Source: Sordaria brevicollis
Lineage: Eukaryota; Ascomycota; Sordariomycetes; Sordariales; Sordariaceae
NCBI GenBank assembly: GCA_033439795.1
Contig: JAUTDP010000005.1
Span: 2,199,001 to 2,263,000 of the forward strand
Direction: 5' to 3'
Length of the DNA stretch: 64,000 nt
Numbering within the stretch: position 1 is the first letter of the stretch; every line of letters starts with the position of its first letter. The notes under the pieces are model-generated. The model was not told the DNA's origin, did no database searches, and was given only the letters and a program-made list of their open reading frames with translations. The position numbers and the translations under genes are program-made. Below are positions 49,399-61,652 of this stretch, piece by piece.

Positions 49399-50726
49399 GG
49401 CTTCTCTGACTGCTGTAGATGGCCCCGATTGGGCTTGGGTTGAAGAAATAGAGGATTGCTGGATCAGATAGTGCGGGTGAGGCGAAGGCTGCCGCTGTGT
49501 CGTATAGGCACGGTTGAAAAGGGTAGAGCCGATCGTGATGGTCTTGCGCAGAGGATTGGGAATATCGCCGCCTGTTTGGGTTTGTTGGTCAGGCAGCTGG
49601 CGCCCGTGTGAAGCCGTATTGGAGAGCAGAGATGCACTGAAGCAGTCTCTGCGCCGTGAAACCTAACAAGTCGGGAAGGATGCGAAGATGGCGCCCGCGA
49701 TGGTGGGCGGTATGGAAGGGAAGAGCGGGTCCAGACGTTACAGCGCCGTGGAAGTCGGTGAGTGGGCTAAGTTACGGAGAAGAGTCAGAATCGTAGGTAG
49801 ACGTTGACGAGAAGCACGAGAAGCAAATGCTGGCGTTTGAATGTTTGACCGGCCGTGGATTGCTCTGCGGACAAGCGGAAGGTGAAAACGGGCAAGCGCG
49901 CGCGTCGATAGGTCGGAAGAGAGATCCTTACGAGAGATGGGACAGTAGAGTGCGTTCGAAAGTTATTGGCGAGTGGAAGAATTGGCTGTGGATGTCGAGT
50001 CGGGATCGAGACGGTGGAAAGGTGGTGAAACAACGAAAGTCAGCGCAGCGGAGGTCAGGTCGAAGTAGAAGTGGAAGTGGAAATAAGGTTGCCCTGGTCT
50101 GGTCATTGGGGTTGGGCAGGCGCGCGCCAGTGGGGAGGCGACGGGACGGAACTAGACGTTCTGGGTGGTGAGCTTCTCTCTCGGGCCACTGCCCCCGGCC
50201 TGCTGTGTCACTTTTTCGGATGGAAACTTGTAGCGCCAGCAAGGTCCTGCCCCGCCACCCCGCTGCCCCCCTAGAGGTTTAGGATACATCTTGGATGCCT
50301 CTAGAATGAACCATGTCTACCGGTAGATAGCGCCGTATCTTACTTCTATGCGATTAAAGTATTTTCATGTCTGCGAGAAGATGGCTTCCAACCTAATTAT
50401 GGTCTCGAAGTTATGACCAGGTCCCGAAGTTATACATACGCATACAAGACATGCTTTGCGCCGATGTTTCTCGTTAAGTTGAAACTCCAGCACTCCACCA
50501 TCCGATAGTACATATGCACCCTGTAGATCAGACCGCAAAGAAACCTGAACATCTAGAGCACTGCATTTCATATTCGAAGTAAACCCAATGGACGTCAACA
50601 CGAGCGCACGAGGATGAACAGGAGTGGTAAATCAAGTTTTTGTATTGACAACTTCTCGCCATATAGCTCAAACATCAACACTTTCAAGACATCCTCCTCC
50701 TTTTCTTATCGCAAACTGGGCTAGAA
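49399..50726. other. Promoter and leader of the kinase gene; 3' region of the glutaminyl cyclase gene
   Basis: No gene is seen. Open frames around 49,785-50,274 are short and overlap on both strands. The kinase transcript probably has a long leader reaching past 49,700. Confidence 0.45.
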
Positions 50727-52086
50727 TCAAGGCCCCTTCCCAACTCCAGCCCCAACCTTCTCCTCCCCATCAGAGGTAGTCTCATTCCCCTGCTTCACAG
50801 CAGCAGTATCAACAGAGACAGAGATACCACCAACCTCTCCTTTACCCTCCTTCCCACTTCCACCCCCTCCAGGAGCCGTAACCCCAATCCCTCCCCCTTC
50901 TTTCCCACCTTCACCATCACCCAGCCCAGCACCAGCCTCCAAATACTCCACCGTAAAAGCCGTCACAATCCTCGCCCAATCCCTCACAGTAGGCAAATCA
51001 AGATGCTCCCCATCATCCTCCATCCTATGCCATACATGCGGGAACGGCGTCGGAATCATATGTAGCACGGGCGCCCCTTTTGCCATGAACGGTTGGTGAT
51101 CATCGCCCACATATGCTCTTCCGAAATGCTCATTTAGTTTACCGGACTCTGGCAAAAACGGGTTCTTGGGTTTGGTTTCCAACAATCCAAGAGAGCGCAT
51201 GCGAGATTCGACCGTGGCCATGTTTTTGTATGCCCAGTGGGTGGTTTGGAAGTAGGACGGTACTCCCGGGTCGGCAGACCCTAGGAGGTCCAAAAGGACG
51301 AAGAGGTCGATTTGTCGGAGGGGGTTCTTGAAGCGAGATAAGGCTGGGTAGGGGGTGGATTCCCATTCTTGGGAGAGGGATCTTTTCATCTTATTAGCAA
51401 CCCGTTCGTAGCATGATAGAAGAAAACAGAAAAGCTCACCTGGCCCCATAAAGTGAATCCGTATCCGTCCACTCCTTAAACGCCTCCTCGCCATCAAGTA
51501 ACAAAATCTGCACCCCCATCTCCCTTTTCGGGTCCTCTTTCCCATCTTTGCCCAACCCTTCCTCTATCCCTTTCGCATAAACACCCTTCAAATACTTCTC
51601 CACCTCCCTAGCCACATGCATCAAAACCGCACATGGCGCCGCGCTATCCGTCGCTCCAATAAACCCTTCAGGTGAAATCTTGGAATCATAATGCGCCACG
51701 AGTGTTAACAACGCTGCCCTGCCCGGTCCCCTTGCTTTCGTCCAGGGTGGTTCTCTTCGGAAGATGAGATTCTGGAAGGGCAGCTTCTTGGATCCCGAGA
51801 GAGGGGTGGTGGAGGTGGAGTTTTGCCATGATATCTCCCATTCGGGTAACTCCCGCGAAAAGAAGGAGACGAAATGTTGTTGTACTTTTTTCTGACCTGG
51901 TGTTCCGGGGACGCGGGGGATGAGGATTGGTGCGAGGAGGCCGTTGGAGTTGTGGATGTCAAAGTCCGAGGTGGAAGGGTGGGGCAGGGATTTTAGTTGG
52001 GTGTTGGAGAGGGCGAGGTAGGCGTTGGATCCTGGGGTGATGAGGAGGAGGAGGGTGGTGGTGAGAAGGAGGGTGAAGAAAGACAT
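50727..52086 (-). CDS. Secreted glutaminyl-peptide cyclotransferase (glutaminyl cyclase, M28-like)
   Basis: Two exons on the minus strand (52086-51440 and 51381-50727) give 433 aa; the 58-nt intron has a GTGAGC donor and an AAAG acceptor. The start at 52,086 puts a signal peptide at the N-terminus (MSFFTLLLTTTLLLLITPG); an in-frame ATG at 52,170 would bury it. The catalytic core is of the QPCT type: LVAHYDSK, then GATDSAAPC with zinc ligand Asp147, LLLDGEEAF with Glu200 and Glu201, DLLGS with Asp247, and HMIPTPFP-x-VWH with His334 as third ligand. The enzyme turns N-terminal Gln into pyroglutamate on proteins in the secretory pathway. The last 60 residues are a Gly/Ser/Lys-rich tail not needed by the fold. 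Confidence 0.92.
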
Positions 52087-53209
52087 GGTGGTTGTTGATG
52101 ACTTTGTCCCGGCCGCTCTCGTTGGTGGTAGCGGCGACATAGTTGCCCAGAAACGATAATGTCGTGTCATTTCATTTGCTTTTCCCGTCGGTTGTGATCC
52201 GGCCCTCGAAATTCTGGTTGGAAAGCCTTCGTGGTTGTTTCTGAGGACACCTATAGTTGTATGCTTGGTATCCCTTGCCCGCCACCACCTCTCCTTTGTC
52301 TTGGTGACGTTGTGTGTGGATGTGTATAAATTTGTTAGTCACCGGCAATTGGAATGTCTCGGTTATCGAAGTCTTCGCAACTTTTGCTGACACCTTCAAT
52401 TGATGGTCAGGTCAATCGAGTTTGAAGCAGTAACAGTCCAAATTGCTGGAAACGAGACGTGTTTGACATCGCGAATGGGAGAGACATGTAAGGTGTCCTT
52501 GGAGAAGTTAGGGGTGCATGAAGTGGTGTGAAGAGACAAGCCGCGGGAACGCCATGACAAAGATTGGACGGAGTGCAGTGCAAATCCAGTGCAACAGCAG
52601 GCGCGCCTCCTTCTAAACCCCTTCTAGACCGCCTAGAACATTGAGGCATGGTTCACGAATTCCTCATTTCTGATTGGCTAGGCATGAGCCTCCGTGCCCG
52701 GATTCGGGAACTGACGCCGGGCCCGACTGCGCCGAAGTGACAACGGAGGGGAGAGCGGCCGGCTTTGTAACCGCCGGTCCGGGGCCCCGAATCGGATGAA
52801 ATCACGGCTTCATCAAAGGTTGCCTAACATTCCGTAGTTCAGAAATGAGGATTATTCGCCTTTCGACTACATTATGGAGCACTGGCATACGCTGGCCACG
52901 ACCTCTATCTTGACTACCATTAAGTTCGGTATGTATTCCCAAGTCATTAGGTGCCTTGTATGCACATTTCCGTTTATACCATGATAATGAAGCCTTTACT
53001 CTTACAAGGTGGATGATAGGAAGGAAAAGCGCCGCTAGTAGTAGGATTCGATGCCGTGTGTTTCAAAGAGGAAATGTCTACCTCTAGTGGTATGCCCTTC
53101 CCATGATGAACCCCTATCTCAATCATCCCGCGCGTAACCCGTCCAGACCCTTTGCTTCCTCTAGGGTATCATGCACACCGCACGCGTCGCGCCGTTATTA
53201 GTATGCCTT
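52087..53209. other. Intergenic region
   Basis: The stretch holds the promoter of the cyclase gene and the 3' end of the next minus-strand gene. Nothing else is seen. Confidence 0.5.
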
Positions 53210-55291
53210 TTAGACATCATCGTTGTCCGAGTCCCTCATTGACCTCCTCCGCTCCATAGCCTCTTCGAATGCCAATCGTTCCGTGAAGCTGCGTGGGGTA
53301 GCGCTGACATGGTTCTTGACCAAGTATGCACGGTAACTCCCCATATCAATAGCCTCCACGCCGCTGCGTCCGTCGACACTACCAACAAAGGTGTGTACGT
53401 TCTTCATGCCCGAAATCTCATCGTACAGTTTCGGGTTGCTGATCGGGTTCATCCGCATGGGAGTTCCCTTGTATGATCCAACCGAATGGCCAAACAGGGC
53501 TGCCGAGGGTGTGGCCTGAGGGATCTTGCGAACCGGCGCTGGCTCCGCCTGGGCATTAGATCCGCTGGCTAAAGAGGCTTGTCTCGGGCGTTCTTCGGGT
53601 GGTATCTTGCTTGCAGCAGCGTCCCTGTCGTCGTCGTCGGAATCGCTTTCGGCGATGTATTTCTCTGTATCGGATTCCAGACCATTCGAGATACCCTCGC
53701 CCTCAAAATCGAAAAAGGCATCTTCGGGTACATCATCGACTACCTTTCCTTTGCCAAATTCATCCACCGCTGGCGGTTGGGTCTGAGCGGCGTTGTTGGG
53801 TGAAAGCCTTGCAGTGCTTTGACCGCTCTCAGAAATCGTAGGCAGCCGACCAAACGAACTTCGAATAGTCGGCGAGATCGGCTTTTTCTTCGGTTTCATT
53901 GAAAGGAATTCTTCGTCATCGGAACTGTCATCATCGTCGTCTTCATCGCGTTGCAGCTCCTCCAGCGGAGACCCGAGATTCTGGTCGCTATTGGATTGTT
54001 GCGTTACAACATGATGCGCGAGAGGGGACGATCTGCTCTCGACTTTGGGTTTTGTAAGACTCTCTGGTTGCAGTTGTTCGGGACGCCGAGCATCTTGCGG
54101 CTTTCCTCCAGAGGCCTGTCCTGACGGCTGGTCCTGCTGCGAGGCGCCATCACTTTGCTTGACACCGTTCATCTTGGGCGTTTCTTCCGCATCCGCGTTC
54201 ACCTCTGTCCAAGTTCCGGCATCCAGGGGAGCGTTCCGGGAAAGCGCGCGAAGTGCCTGGGTGGACGAGACTTTCTTGGGCCTCGGCAGCGCGTCCTCCT
54301 CGCCTTCGACGTCAAGAAGTGATATTCCGGTATACGCAGGCGGTTCGTTTATCGCGGGTATGATAGGGGCAGCGGCCTCCAGTTGTTGAGGAGGAGAGGG
54401 GACAGGAGCCGTCTGAGCCCCATCTGCCCCATCTGCCGCCCCATTATCCCCACTTAGCAAGGGATGGATTGCAACGGCAACGGTGGTCTGGGGAGAAGTC
54501 GATGGAAACACCTCCTCACCCGCAAATTCGAAACGCACCCGGCGCGGGCTGCCCTTGGTTGAACTCGAAGAACGGCGCAGGGCGCTCCTTCGCACTTTCG
54601 AGTCGCTTCCAGAAACAGACGACTCAACGGACGATGAGGATCGGTCGGTCATACGCCTGACCGGGGTCGGGCGCATCTCAAGCTTTAACATGGCCTCTGG
54701 CTCCTTGAAGTCCTCCACTTTCTTCACATTATCTTGAGACAAGGGAAGCGGCAGCGGCGTGGGTACTGGAGACTCGGGGGGCGACTGCAGGCCTCGATGG
54801 GTGCTATCGAGCAAGGGCAGGTACCTAGGAGTGAACAGGCCTTGGAACTCTCTCTCGCGCTCATGGGGGCTTCTTGGGCCTTCTTTCGGGGTGCCGGATG
54901 TGTGGTATAAGATGGGCGGAGGAGACTTGCGAACGTCTCTGGAAAGGGTTTCGCCGTCGAGGGTCTTGTTCAAGGTGGGCGACTGAGGTCGAGGGCTTTC
55001 AGGGTCGTCGCGGGGGTCGCGGGCCATCAAGGTGAGGGCCATGACTCGCGCGGCAAGCATGTCGCGCTGGTAAGCAGTGACCTTGCCGTCGAGGTCGGCC
55101 AGCTTTTGGTGCAGATCCGAGACAAGCCTTGCGGTGTCGTCCATTGTTGCGGGTGCTGGCGCGGGCGCTGGTACAAAGGGACTCGGAGCGTCTGCGTCTG
55201 CTGGTGGTGCAATTGCGGGGGAAGGCGATGCCGGCCGTTCAGGTTCAACACTGTGCGTAACCAAACGGGTGGGCGGCAAGAGGGCAGCCAT
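53210..55291 (-). CDS. Large disordered protein of unknown function with a compact C-terminal block
   Basis: A single uninterrupted frame of 693 aa starting at a true ATG. I do not recognise a family. Residues about 50-90 could form a coiled coil (ARLVSDLHQKLADLDGKVTA). Most of 95-580 is Ser/Pro/Glu-rich and probably unstructured, with an acidic patch (DEDDDDDSSDDEEFLSMKPK). Residues about 590-690 look conserved and folded: ALFGHSVGSYKGTPMRMNP, then YDEISGMKNVHTFVGSVDGR, MGSYRAYLVKNH and FTERLAFEEAMERRRSM. No signal peptide or membrane segment is seen. The absence of introns over 2 kb and the consistent codon use support a real gene. Function is not inferred. Confidence 0.82.
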   Translation of the reverse strand: MAALLPPTRLVTHSVEPERPASPSPAIAPPADADAPSPFVPAPAPAPATMDDTARLVSDLHQKLADLDGKVTAYQRDMLAARVMALTLMARDPRDDPESPRPQSPTLNKTLDGETLSRDVRKSPPPILYHTSGTPKEGPRSPHEREREFQGLFTPRYLPLLDSTHRGLQSPPESPVPTPLPLPLSQDNVKKVEDFKEPEAMLKLEMRPTPVRRMTDRSSSSVESSVSGSDSKVRRSALRRSSSSTKGSPRRVRFEFAGEEVFPSTSPQTTVAVAIHPLLSGDNGAADGADGAQTAPVPSPPQQLEAAAPIIPAINEPPAYTGISLLDVEGEEDALPRPKKVSSTQALRALSRNAPLDAGTWTEVNADAEETPKMNGVKQSDGASQQDQPSGQASGGKPQDARRPEQLQPESLTKPKVESRSSPLAHHVVTQQSNSDQNLGSPLEELQRDEDDDDDSSDDEEFLSMKPKKKPISPTIRSSFGRLPTISESGQSTARLSPNNAAQTQPPAVDEFGKGKVVDDVPEDAFFDFEGEGISNGLESDTEKYIAESDSDDDDRDAAASKIPPEERPRQASLASGSNAQAEPAPVRKIPQATPSAALFGHSVGSYKGTPMRMNPISNPKLYDEISGMKNVHTFVGSVDGRSGVEAIDMGSYRAYLVKNHVSATPRSFTERLAFEEAMERRRSMRDSDNDDV

Positions 55292-58101
55292 TCATGGTCT
55301 GGAAGGCTGTTGCCCTATTGTTCTGGAATCTGTTGGTTGCAGCTTCCAAGGATAAGCGGCGAACCGTTCGGGGGAGGCGAAGACGATCAAAGAGAAAGAA
55401 GGGCCGGATCTGGCAGATCTCTGGTTGGGCGGTTGAGGTTGGTACGGCGGAGATATGTACGGTACGGCAAGAGTCGACTGATGGAAATCTGATATTATAC
55501 CCTAGTGAGACGTCCACTTGGGAGGCGAGTAGAAGTAGGTATTCCTTGTGTTGCGGGTTTGACGGATTCGTAAGTCTTGTCTTGTAGTGTCGCAGAGGCA
55601 GTTTCGAGTGACCTTTTGGCGAGTAATTGGTTGCAAGAGGGACCTCGAGCTGGTGGTCGGGGGACAGTGGGAGAGACGGTGGAGGTGAGGTGGCCGCCGC
55701 AGACAAAGAGAAAGTGGAAAACAATGGTGGACTGAACGGTGGAGCGTGGGAGGTGGTGCCGGGTGGTGGTGCCGTGGTCGAAGTGGAAGTGGCCGGTGAC
55801 TGTACAGCTGGTAATGAGGTAACCACCGCACAACGCCGCAGCCGAGCTGGACAGCGGGTCAGAGATGTGCAGAGATCTCAATTCAAGGTTTCACCACGAC
55901 GAATTGGGATGGACTGGGGAAGCTTCCAGGCTTTGCCAGCTTTTGTTCCAGAACATGGGAGGAATGCCGGTTGCCGGATCAAGGCGGTGAGACGTTCCCT
56001 TGACCTCTCGACCTCTCAGTATCTCTGCACTAACAATTCCCTTATCACGCCGGAACTCGGGCCTTTTCAAGCCACTGCACGGAAAGACCTCGACATTATC
56101 ACATATGCCGCTTGCTTACAACCAGGAGCTTCCATAGGTATACACAGTAATATGAGAAAGAGTCATAGAAGACGGGACGGAAGCAGGAAGCGACGGTACC
56201 TGACAATCCGGGTGCTTCAAAGCAGGGAAAGTACCCGGTTAGTCGCCGCTTATTAGCGGTCCATCAGCGGCCAAGATGGTACCTCGACATCGGATTTTTA
56301 TAGGGCAGGTGCGATAACATCTTGGTAGATTCCACTTGGGCGTTCAACGTCCGACTCCTTCCTTCCTCCATCTGCCTGCAAGTCGATTACAAGTATGCAC
56401 ATCTTCATCTTCTCAAAGTGGAACATCACGAGGACATGTATCATGCGCAAATCATTCATCTGGGGAAAGAAATGACATGATATGCCGCAGAACAGAAGTC
56501 CTCATCCCTATCAACGAAGTTAAGACACCGCTTCAAAACTCACAATTGATGAAAAAAAAAGCGTAAGACGGACTCGGGGTTATAGCCGCCCTCCCGCCCG
56601 CAACCAAACCGACGGGATGATATTATAAGACCTATCTTGCGGCCAGGGGATAAACGTCGATCTGAGACCTTGCTAAGACCTTGCCCTGGATGCGGATCAT
56701 GTTTCTTTGGTAGCAATGGGTGTGTGTGATGACCGGTTCTGCCACATTGGCACTGCACATTCCATTCCGAGGCCCGTTAACAGTTGATGTGTGCCAAGGT
56801 GATGCATGCAGAGGTCTCCCAAATTATAATGAGCCGAGGGGATACGTACCGCGGTAGTGTTCTTCTAGCGGGCAGATATCAATATATCAGCAGTATGTAT
56901 TACTTTCAACGGAGACAGGACCCAGTGTAGAGGGATGAAGCAAACCCATCAAGTTGACAATATCAGATCCGGATATCCTTAACGTAAAGATCTGAGACAG
57001 GATGAACGCAAATGACGCTTTGTTTTGCCCAGGTTGTCTTGGGAATTGATCTGGCGGGATGATGTCAGGTCGAGCGGGATGGTCGTACTGTTGAGAATCT
57101 CTTGGTACTTTGTAGTGGACAATTGTTAAGACAACACCACTCACATGTTATCAACACTCCTACTTATCACCACACGATGTCTCGACGGCATCCCGTTGTT
57201 TCTTGACCGGTATGCCTCATCGAGATGCACGCTAAATTACAGAATATCGTGTGAAGTAATTGACCACTCTTCTTTCCGGGGAGGATGTGTTCCCCTTTCC
57301 CATGTCCCGAGAGCCGTATCTAGTACTTACCACAGGCTTGTCCGAACGGACACTAGATAATGTCTTGCGGGCGTCTCATCAGAGTGATATTCTTCGGCCG
57401 GTCTATGTACTATCTCGAACGGAAACACGCGACTTCAACCATTTCACTAGCATTGTGTTGAACTTGTAAACATTAATCCGTCAATTGTGTTCTATCTACA
57501 TTTGTGGGGCGAGGGAAACATGGCAGCAAGACCAGTTGTTCCTTTCCGATTTGGAAACAATTCATACAAGTATTTCCCAATCCCCGAAAGTCCTCTGCCT
57601 GGCTGGTTTTTGTGAGCGTCATATCATCAAGTTGTAGGCTTATAGCCTCTGTTTATACATTGCGAAAAGTCTTCTTAACAAGGAGCGCTGCTTCGGCAGA
57701 CCCTATCTTTATGGTTCGTATATCATCAGAACCCTTATATCGTACGTAGTAAAAGCAAATAATCTTTCTCTCCGTTGGCGTGATTTGGCCTGAAGAAAAC
57801 ACGGATCAAAGTTTGGTGGTCTGAACTACCCTAATGTGGTGAGCAGGGTGAGATGTCAATAGATCCGACGTGATGGCCAAAGATGAGGATCTGGCCTCGG
57901 GGGCTGGTGTGTTGATGTGAAGCAGAATGGTGAGAGCAAGGAGGAATGCAAGACAATGTACGCTCAACTTTGTGAACTTTGATATCGGTGGTCTGACAGG
58001 TAGAAGTGAAGTCGAGTAATTCTTTCTCCATGTTGATTGCGTAGATGCGGCATCGTCACATGCAGCCGGTGATGCCAATCTGAAGGTATTTTCAATCTCG
58101 T
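55292..58101. other. 2.8 kb intergenic region
   Basis: The left part is the promoter and leader of the 693-aa gene. A plus-strand frame of 209 codons (55,627-56,256) is Gly/Val-rich, mirrors the pyrimidine-rich leader on the other strand and shows no domain. Nothing convincing is found at 56,300-58,100; the 3' end of the GTPase gene should extend into its right edge. Confidence 0.45.
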
Positions 58102-61100
58102 TTACGGATGGCGAGGGACAGATGGTGGTCTCAGACTGAAGCCAGCACTCTCCGTCTTGACGATGGGATCTGCCGGTGCAGCAGCTGGTGTGGGTGTCGA
58201 CGGAGGAGCCGGGGTGCCAGGGGCAGCCGGTGAAAACAACGACAGGCGGCCGAGTCCACCGGCAAACAAGCTACCCGGAGTCGAGCTGTGAGACGCAGGG
58301 GTTACCGGCGTCGGGGGCATAGAGGATGCTCTTATGAAGGGAAGCAATCTGTTAGGCGTCACTGGGACATCGGCAAAAGCGGGAGTCGGATAATTCTCCA
58401 TGCCCCCCATGGCCACGTCCTCAGGCTCAGCAGCAATAGCCGCGGCGGGAGGCTCGAGGATGGCCTTGAACCGGTTGTCCGCGTTGTGAAGTAGCTCTCT
58501 GACAACCTCACGGGCGGATGCCAGAGCCTTGAAGATGTTGCGGTCCAGCACAATGGACTTGTAGTCGTCGGACACCTGGGCCACGACGCGATCAACGTGC
58601 TCTTCAAAAGCCGAGCGGATTTCCTCGAGCATACCGTTGAGGCGGTTGGTCACGGCCTCTGTGCCCGCATTAAACATCTGCTTGCGAACAAGGTCTATGT
58701 GTTCGCGCATGAGATCTTTCATACGCTTGTAGCAGCCGTTTCCTACAACTGTGTTAGTGATGCCTGAGTTTGATTGAACTTGGCTCTGAATGAGTACATA
58801 CCAGTTTCCGCAACGCATTTCTCATACGCGGCTTTCATGGCTTCCTCGATAGCCGGCTTGAAAAGGCGATTTGCCTCTTTCTGGCCTGCACGGCATTGGC
58901 ATATGAAAGGGGCGGTCTCGCGCAAAATACCCCCCAGTGTTTTCACTTGCTCGCGCACAAGCTCGTAAGATGACGAGTCCCTCAACTGAGGACGCTCATG
59001 CATCTCACCCTGAAAGCCCTCCAGGAGGTTGGCCAGATCCTGTCCCAATGCATCGATGCCTTGGGGAAGAGTCCTAGAGAAGACTTGCTCCCATGATGGA
59101 GCGATCCTTTTCTGAAGAGGGTCGAGAAGTTCCGTGTTGAAGTCCCTGGGGCCAACAGCACCCTTGAATACACCATCTCTTGAGCAAGTTGCTCGGTATG
59201 TGCCCCACGGAAGACCACCTTCAATTTTCGGCTTACCCCAACCCTCGACGATGTCAATTGCATTGTTGGCTGCGCGACGCACTGCGGATTTGAAGGCCTT
59301 GATGACTCTGGATTCCAAAGTTCTCTTGAAGTCCACAAATGCCTCATCCAATTTGAGATAGAAGGTCTTACGCAGCTTGTCCAATGTTTCCTTGAGGAAG
59401 GCAAGTTCTTCCTCCCTCAGGTTGTCTGCCAGTTTGAGAGGTTTCTCAGCAATGACAATTTGTACCTCAAGAGATGTAATGAAGCTCGAAAGGGACGTGA
59501 GGAATTTGCGGCAAGCGGCTGAGCGCGTCGACGAGACAATCTCCAGAGCATGGCGTTGGAGGGCCGGGATCTCCGTCTCCTCGAGAGTGAGGAAGCCAGT
59601 TGTTGGCTCATCCTTGTCGAGCTTGCCAGACATCTTCTGGTATGCCCGACTGGACACACAAAACACTGGTAGACGTGCCGCTAGCTCTCGGTAGTCTCTC
59701 TTCTCGATAGTGGGATCATAGGTCTCTTCATCCTCAAGAGCAGCACTTTCCTGGTCAAGCCTGCCGTCCATGTTAGCCACGCAAGCCAAAATACAAAGTT
59801 AAGCTCTATGAACGACTTACTCGCGCACGCCTTCGGCAAACTGATGCTGGATAACCGGCCGCGAATGCTCGTTGCGGTACTGGATGCAAGCACTTTTCAT
59901 GGAGTCTTTCATCCTCTTCAACTCCCGCCGTGTTTCTTTGCAGTCCTTTCTCACCTCTCTGACCTTTTTCTCAAGATCCCGCCGTTCTTCTTTGGAGGCT
60001 TTTTTCTGGGCCTTCAGCTCCTTGAGACGTGTTTCTGCGTCTTCTTTAGAGAGGGGCTCGGCCTTCTCAGGCTCTTCCCCCTCGTTTCCACTGCCGTTAA
60101 GTTCATCCTCCGAATCATCATATTCGGTGTCCGAGCCGCTCGAATCGCGTTCCTTCCTCAGACGCTTTCTTGCTGTGAGAGCAGCAGCCCTCGGCTTCCT
60201 CTTTGATGTGCCGGGGGATTGGAAAGTCAGCTCCACTTTGTCACCATCGGCTCTTTCTAAGGCGGCTTCCAAAGCATCAATGTTGTTGTCGTATAGCTCC
60301 GCCATCTCTTTGAGTTCCTTCAGGCGCTGCTCCAGAGGCAAAAGTTCCTCGTCCAACTGTGCCTTGTTGCTCTCAAGCAGCTGAACTGTGGCATAATCCG
60401 AGCGAGCTTTGTGGTCATCAGGTATGCCTCTCAACGCCTCGGTGACGGAGATGTCATCAGCCTTTGAACAGATGACAGTCATCGCCGAGTATGTGCCATC
60501 GAATTGCATTTGTCGCTTAAAGGACGTCCCGAGCAGCTTCTGTGCCGCTTTATCATCTACCGCTCGTGTGATGGGTGCAATCACCCACAAGCCGGTACAC
60601 TCTTCGATGTACTTGGATGCAACAGCCGAACGAGCGGCGTTTGAGTCTTGGACACCGGGCTACGTTTCTGTCAGCGTGATTCTCAGAGACCGAACACAAT
60701 AGTGACTCACCAGATCAACCAAGACTAAACCAGGCTCCAGGATTTGGGACTTGACGAAGATGCGAACGACCTTGATCAAAGGCCAAAACTCCATCTGAGG
60801 AGCCTCCTTCTTCTTTCCGCGTGTCTTCTCCTTCGAATCGATGTACTTCTTGAGCTGGTCCATGAAAATCTTGCATGTGGGGGCTGTGATCTCTTTCACT
60901 GTTCCGAGAATGCCAACAACCGATGGGACCTGAGCCAATGCTTGGGGAGTCCATTTCAATTTTCTGATGTTTTCTCTGGGCATCTCAGGGTAAACGCAGC
61001 GAATTTTGTCAAGTGCAATGGCAGCGTCGGACTCGCCGCCGAATTGCTCTTCAGCTGAATTGTCGTCGGTGTTTCCATTACTATGGCCAAGTCCGTTTAG

Positions 61101-61547
61101 GTCGTCGTAAAGAATTTGCAACTCCCTGATCCATTGCTCCTTCGTGATGAAGTGAACTTCACCGCGATATGCGTGTTCCGCGTTATTGGACTCGTTGAAC
61201 GCAATCTCAGTGATCACAGCGGTACAGGCTCGCATGTTGCTGGTGGGAACCAGGTCCTCTTGGTCCAAGACCGCATTGATGACGGAGCTTTTGCCAGCGC
61301 CCGTGCTACCAACCACGCCGACAACGGTCCTCTGTTTCTCGGACTGTCCCTGGAGATCTTCAACGGATTTGATCCATTTTGCAATCTCGGGAACGCTGCT
61401 GGAATCAGAAAAAGCAGCCTTGATGTCGTCTAGGAGTCTCATTCCGGACTCCAAGCCCGCCTCGAGCTTCGTCGGAGTGCCTTCCTTCTTGAGGCGCTGA
61501 AGATGGACCAGCTTGAGGCTGTCCTCTGCGGCATTCACTTCAGACAT
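58102..61547 (-). CDS. SLIP-GC-like (dynamin-superfamily) large nuclear GTPase
   Basis: Four coding exons on the minus strand (61547-60711, 60659-59821, 59760-58802, 58742-58102) join in frame to 1,091 aa; introns are 51-60 nt with GTGAGT, GTAAGT and GTATGT donors. GTPase motifs: G1 GSTGAGKSS at 80-88, G2 threonine near 109 (MRACTAVITEI), G3 DLPG at 278-281 split exactly by intron 1, and G4 SKAD at 344-347. A long charged coiled-coil insert follows (about 370-540) with a basic patch (KRKPRAAALTARKRLRKE) and an acidic stretch. The rest is helical and probably forms a dynamin-like stalk, ending in a Pro/Ala/Thr-rich tail. The order resembles vertebrate NUGGC (SLIP-GC) and its fungal relatives, whose function is largely unknown. 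Nuclear location is inferred from that kinship and the basic patch. Confidence 0.85.
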
Positions 61548-61594
61548 GATGAATGGACATTGCCTGCTGCAGGTTTGAACTAGGTGAGCCTGGT

Positions 61595-61652
61595 CTGAGA
61601 AAGAAATGTGGGTCAATTGCCAGTAGATCGTTAGGAATCGTGGTGAACTTAC
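61595..61652 (-). other. Probable 5'-UTR intron of the GTPase gene
   Basis: On the minus strand a GTAAGT donor (61,652) and a TTCTCAG acceptor (61,595) enclose 58 nt just before the start codon. An upstream in-frame ATG at 61,697 exists only if this intron is retained, which is why 61,547 was chosen as the start. Confidence 0.65.

Noticed and set aside
55627..56256. 209-codon plus-strand frame, Gly/Val-rich
   Set aside because: It mirrors the pyrimidine-rich leader of the minus-strand 693-aa gene; the translation has no domain.
57806..58078. 90-codon minus-strand frame with a hydrophobic segment just after the GTPase gene
   Set aside because: It lies in the presumed GTPase 3' UTR and has no other sign of coding; the hydrophobic run is short.
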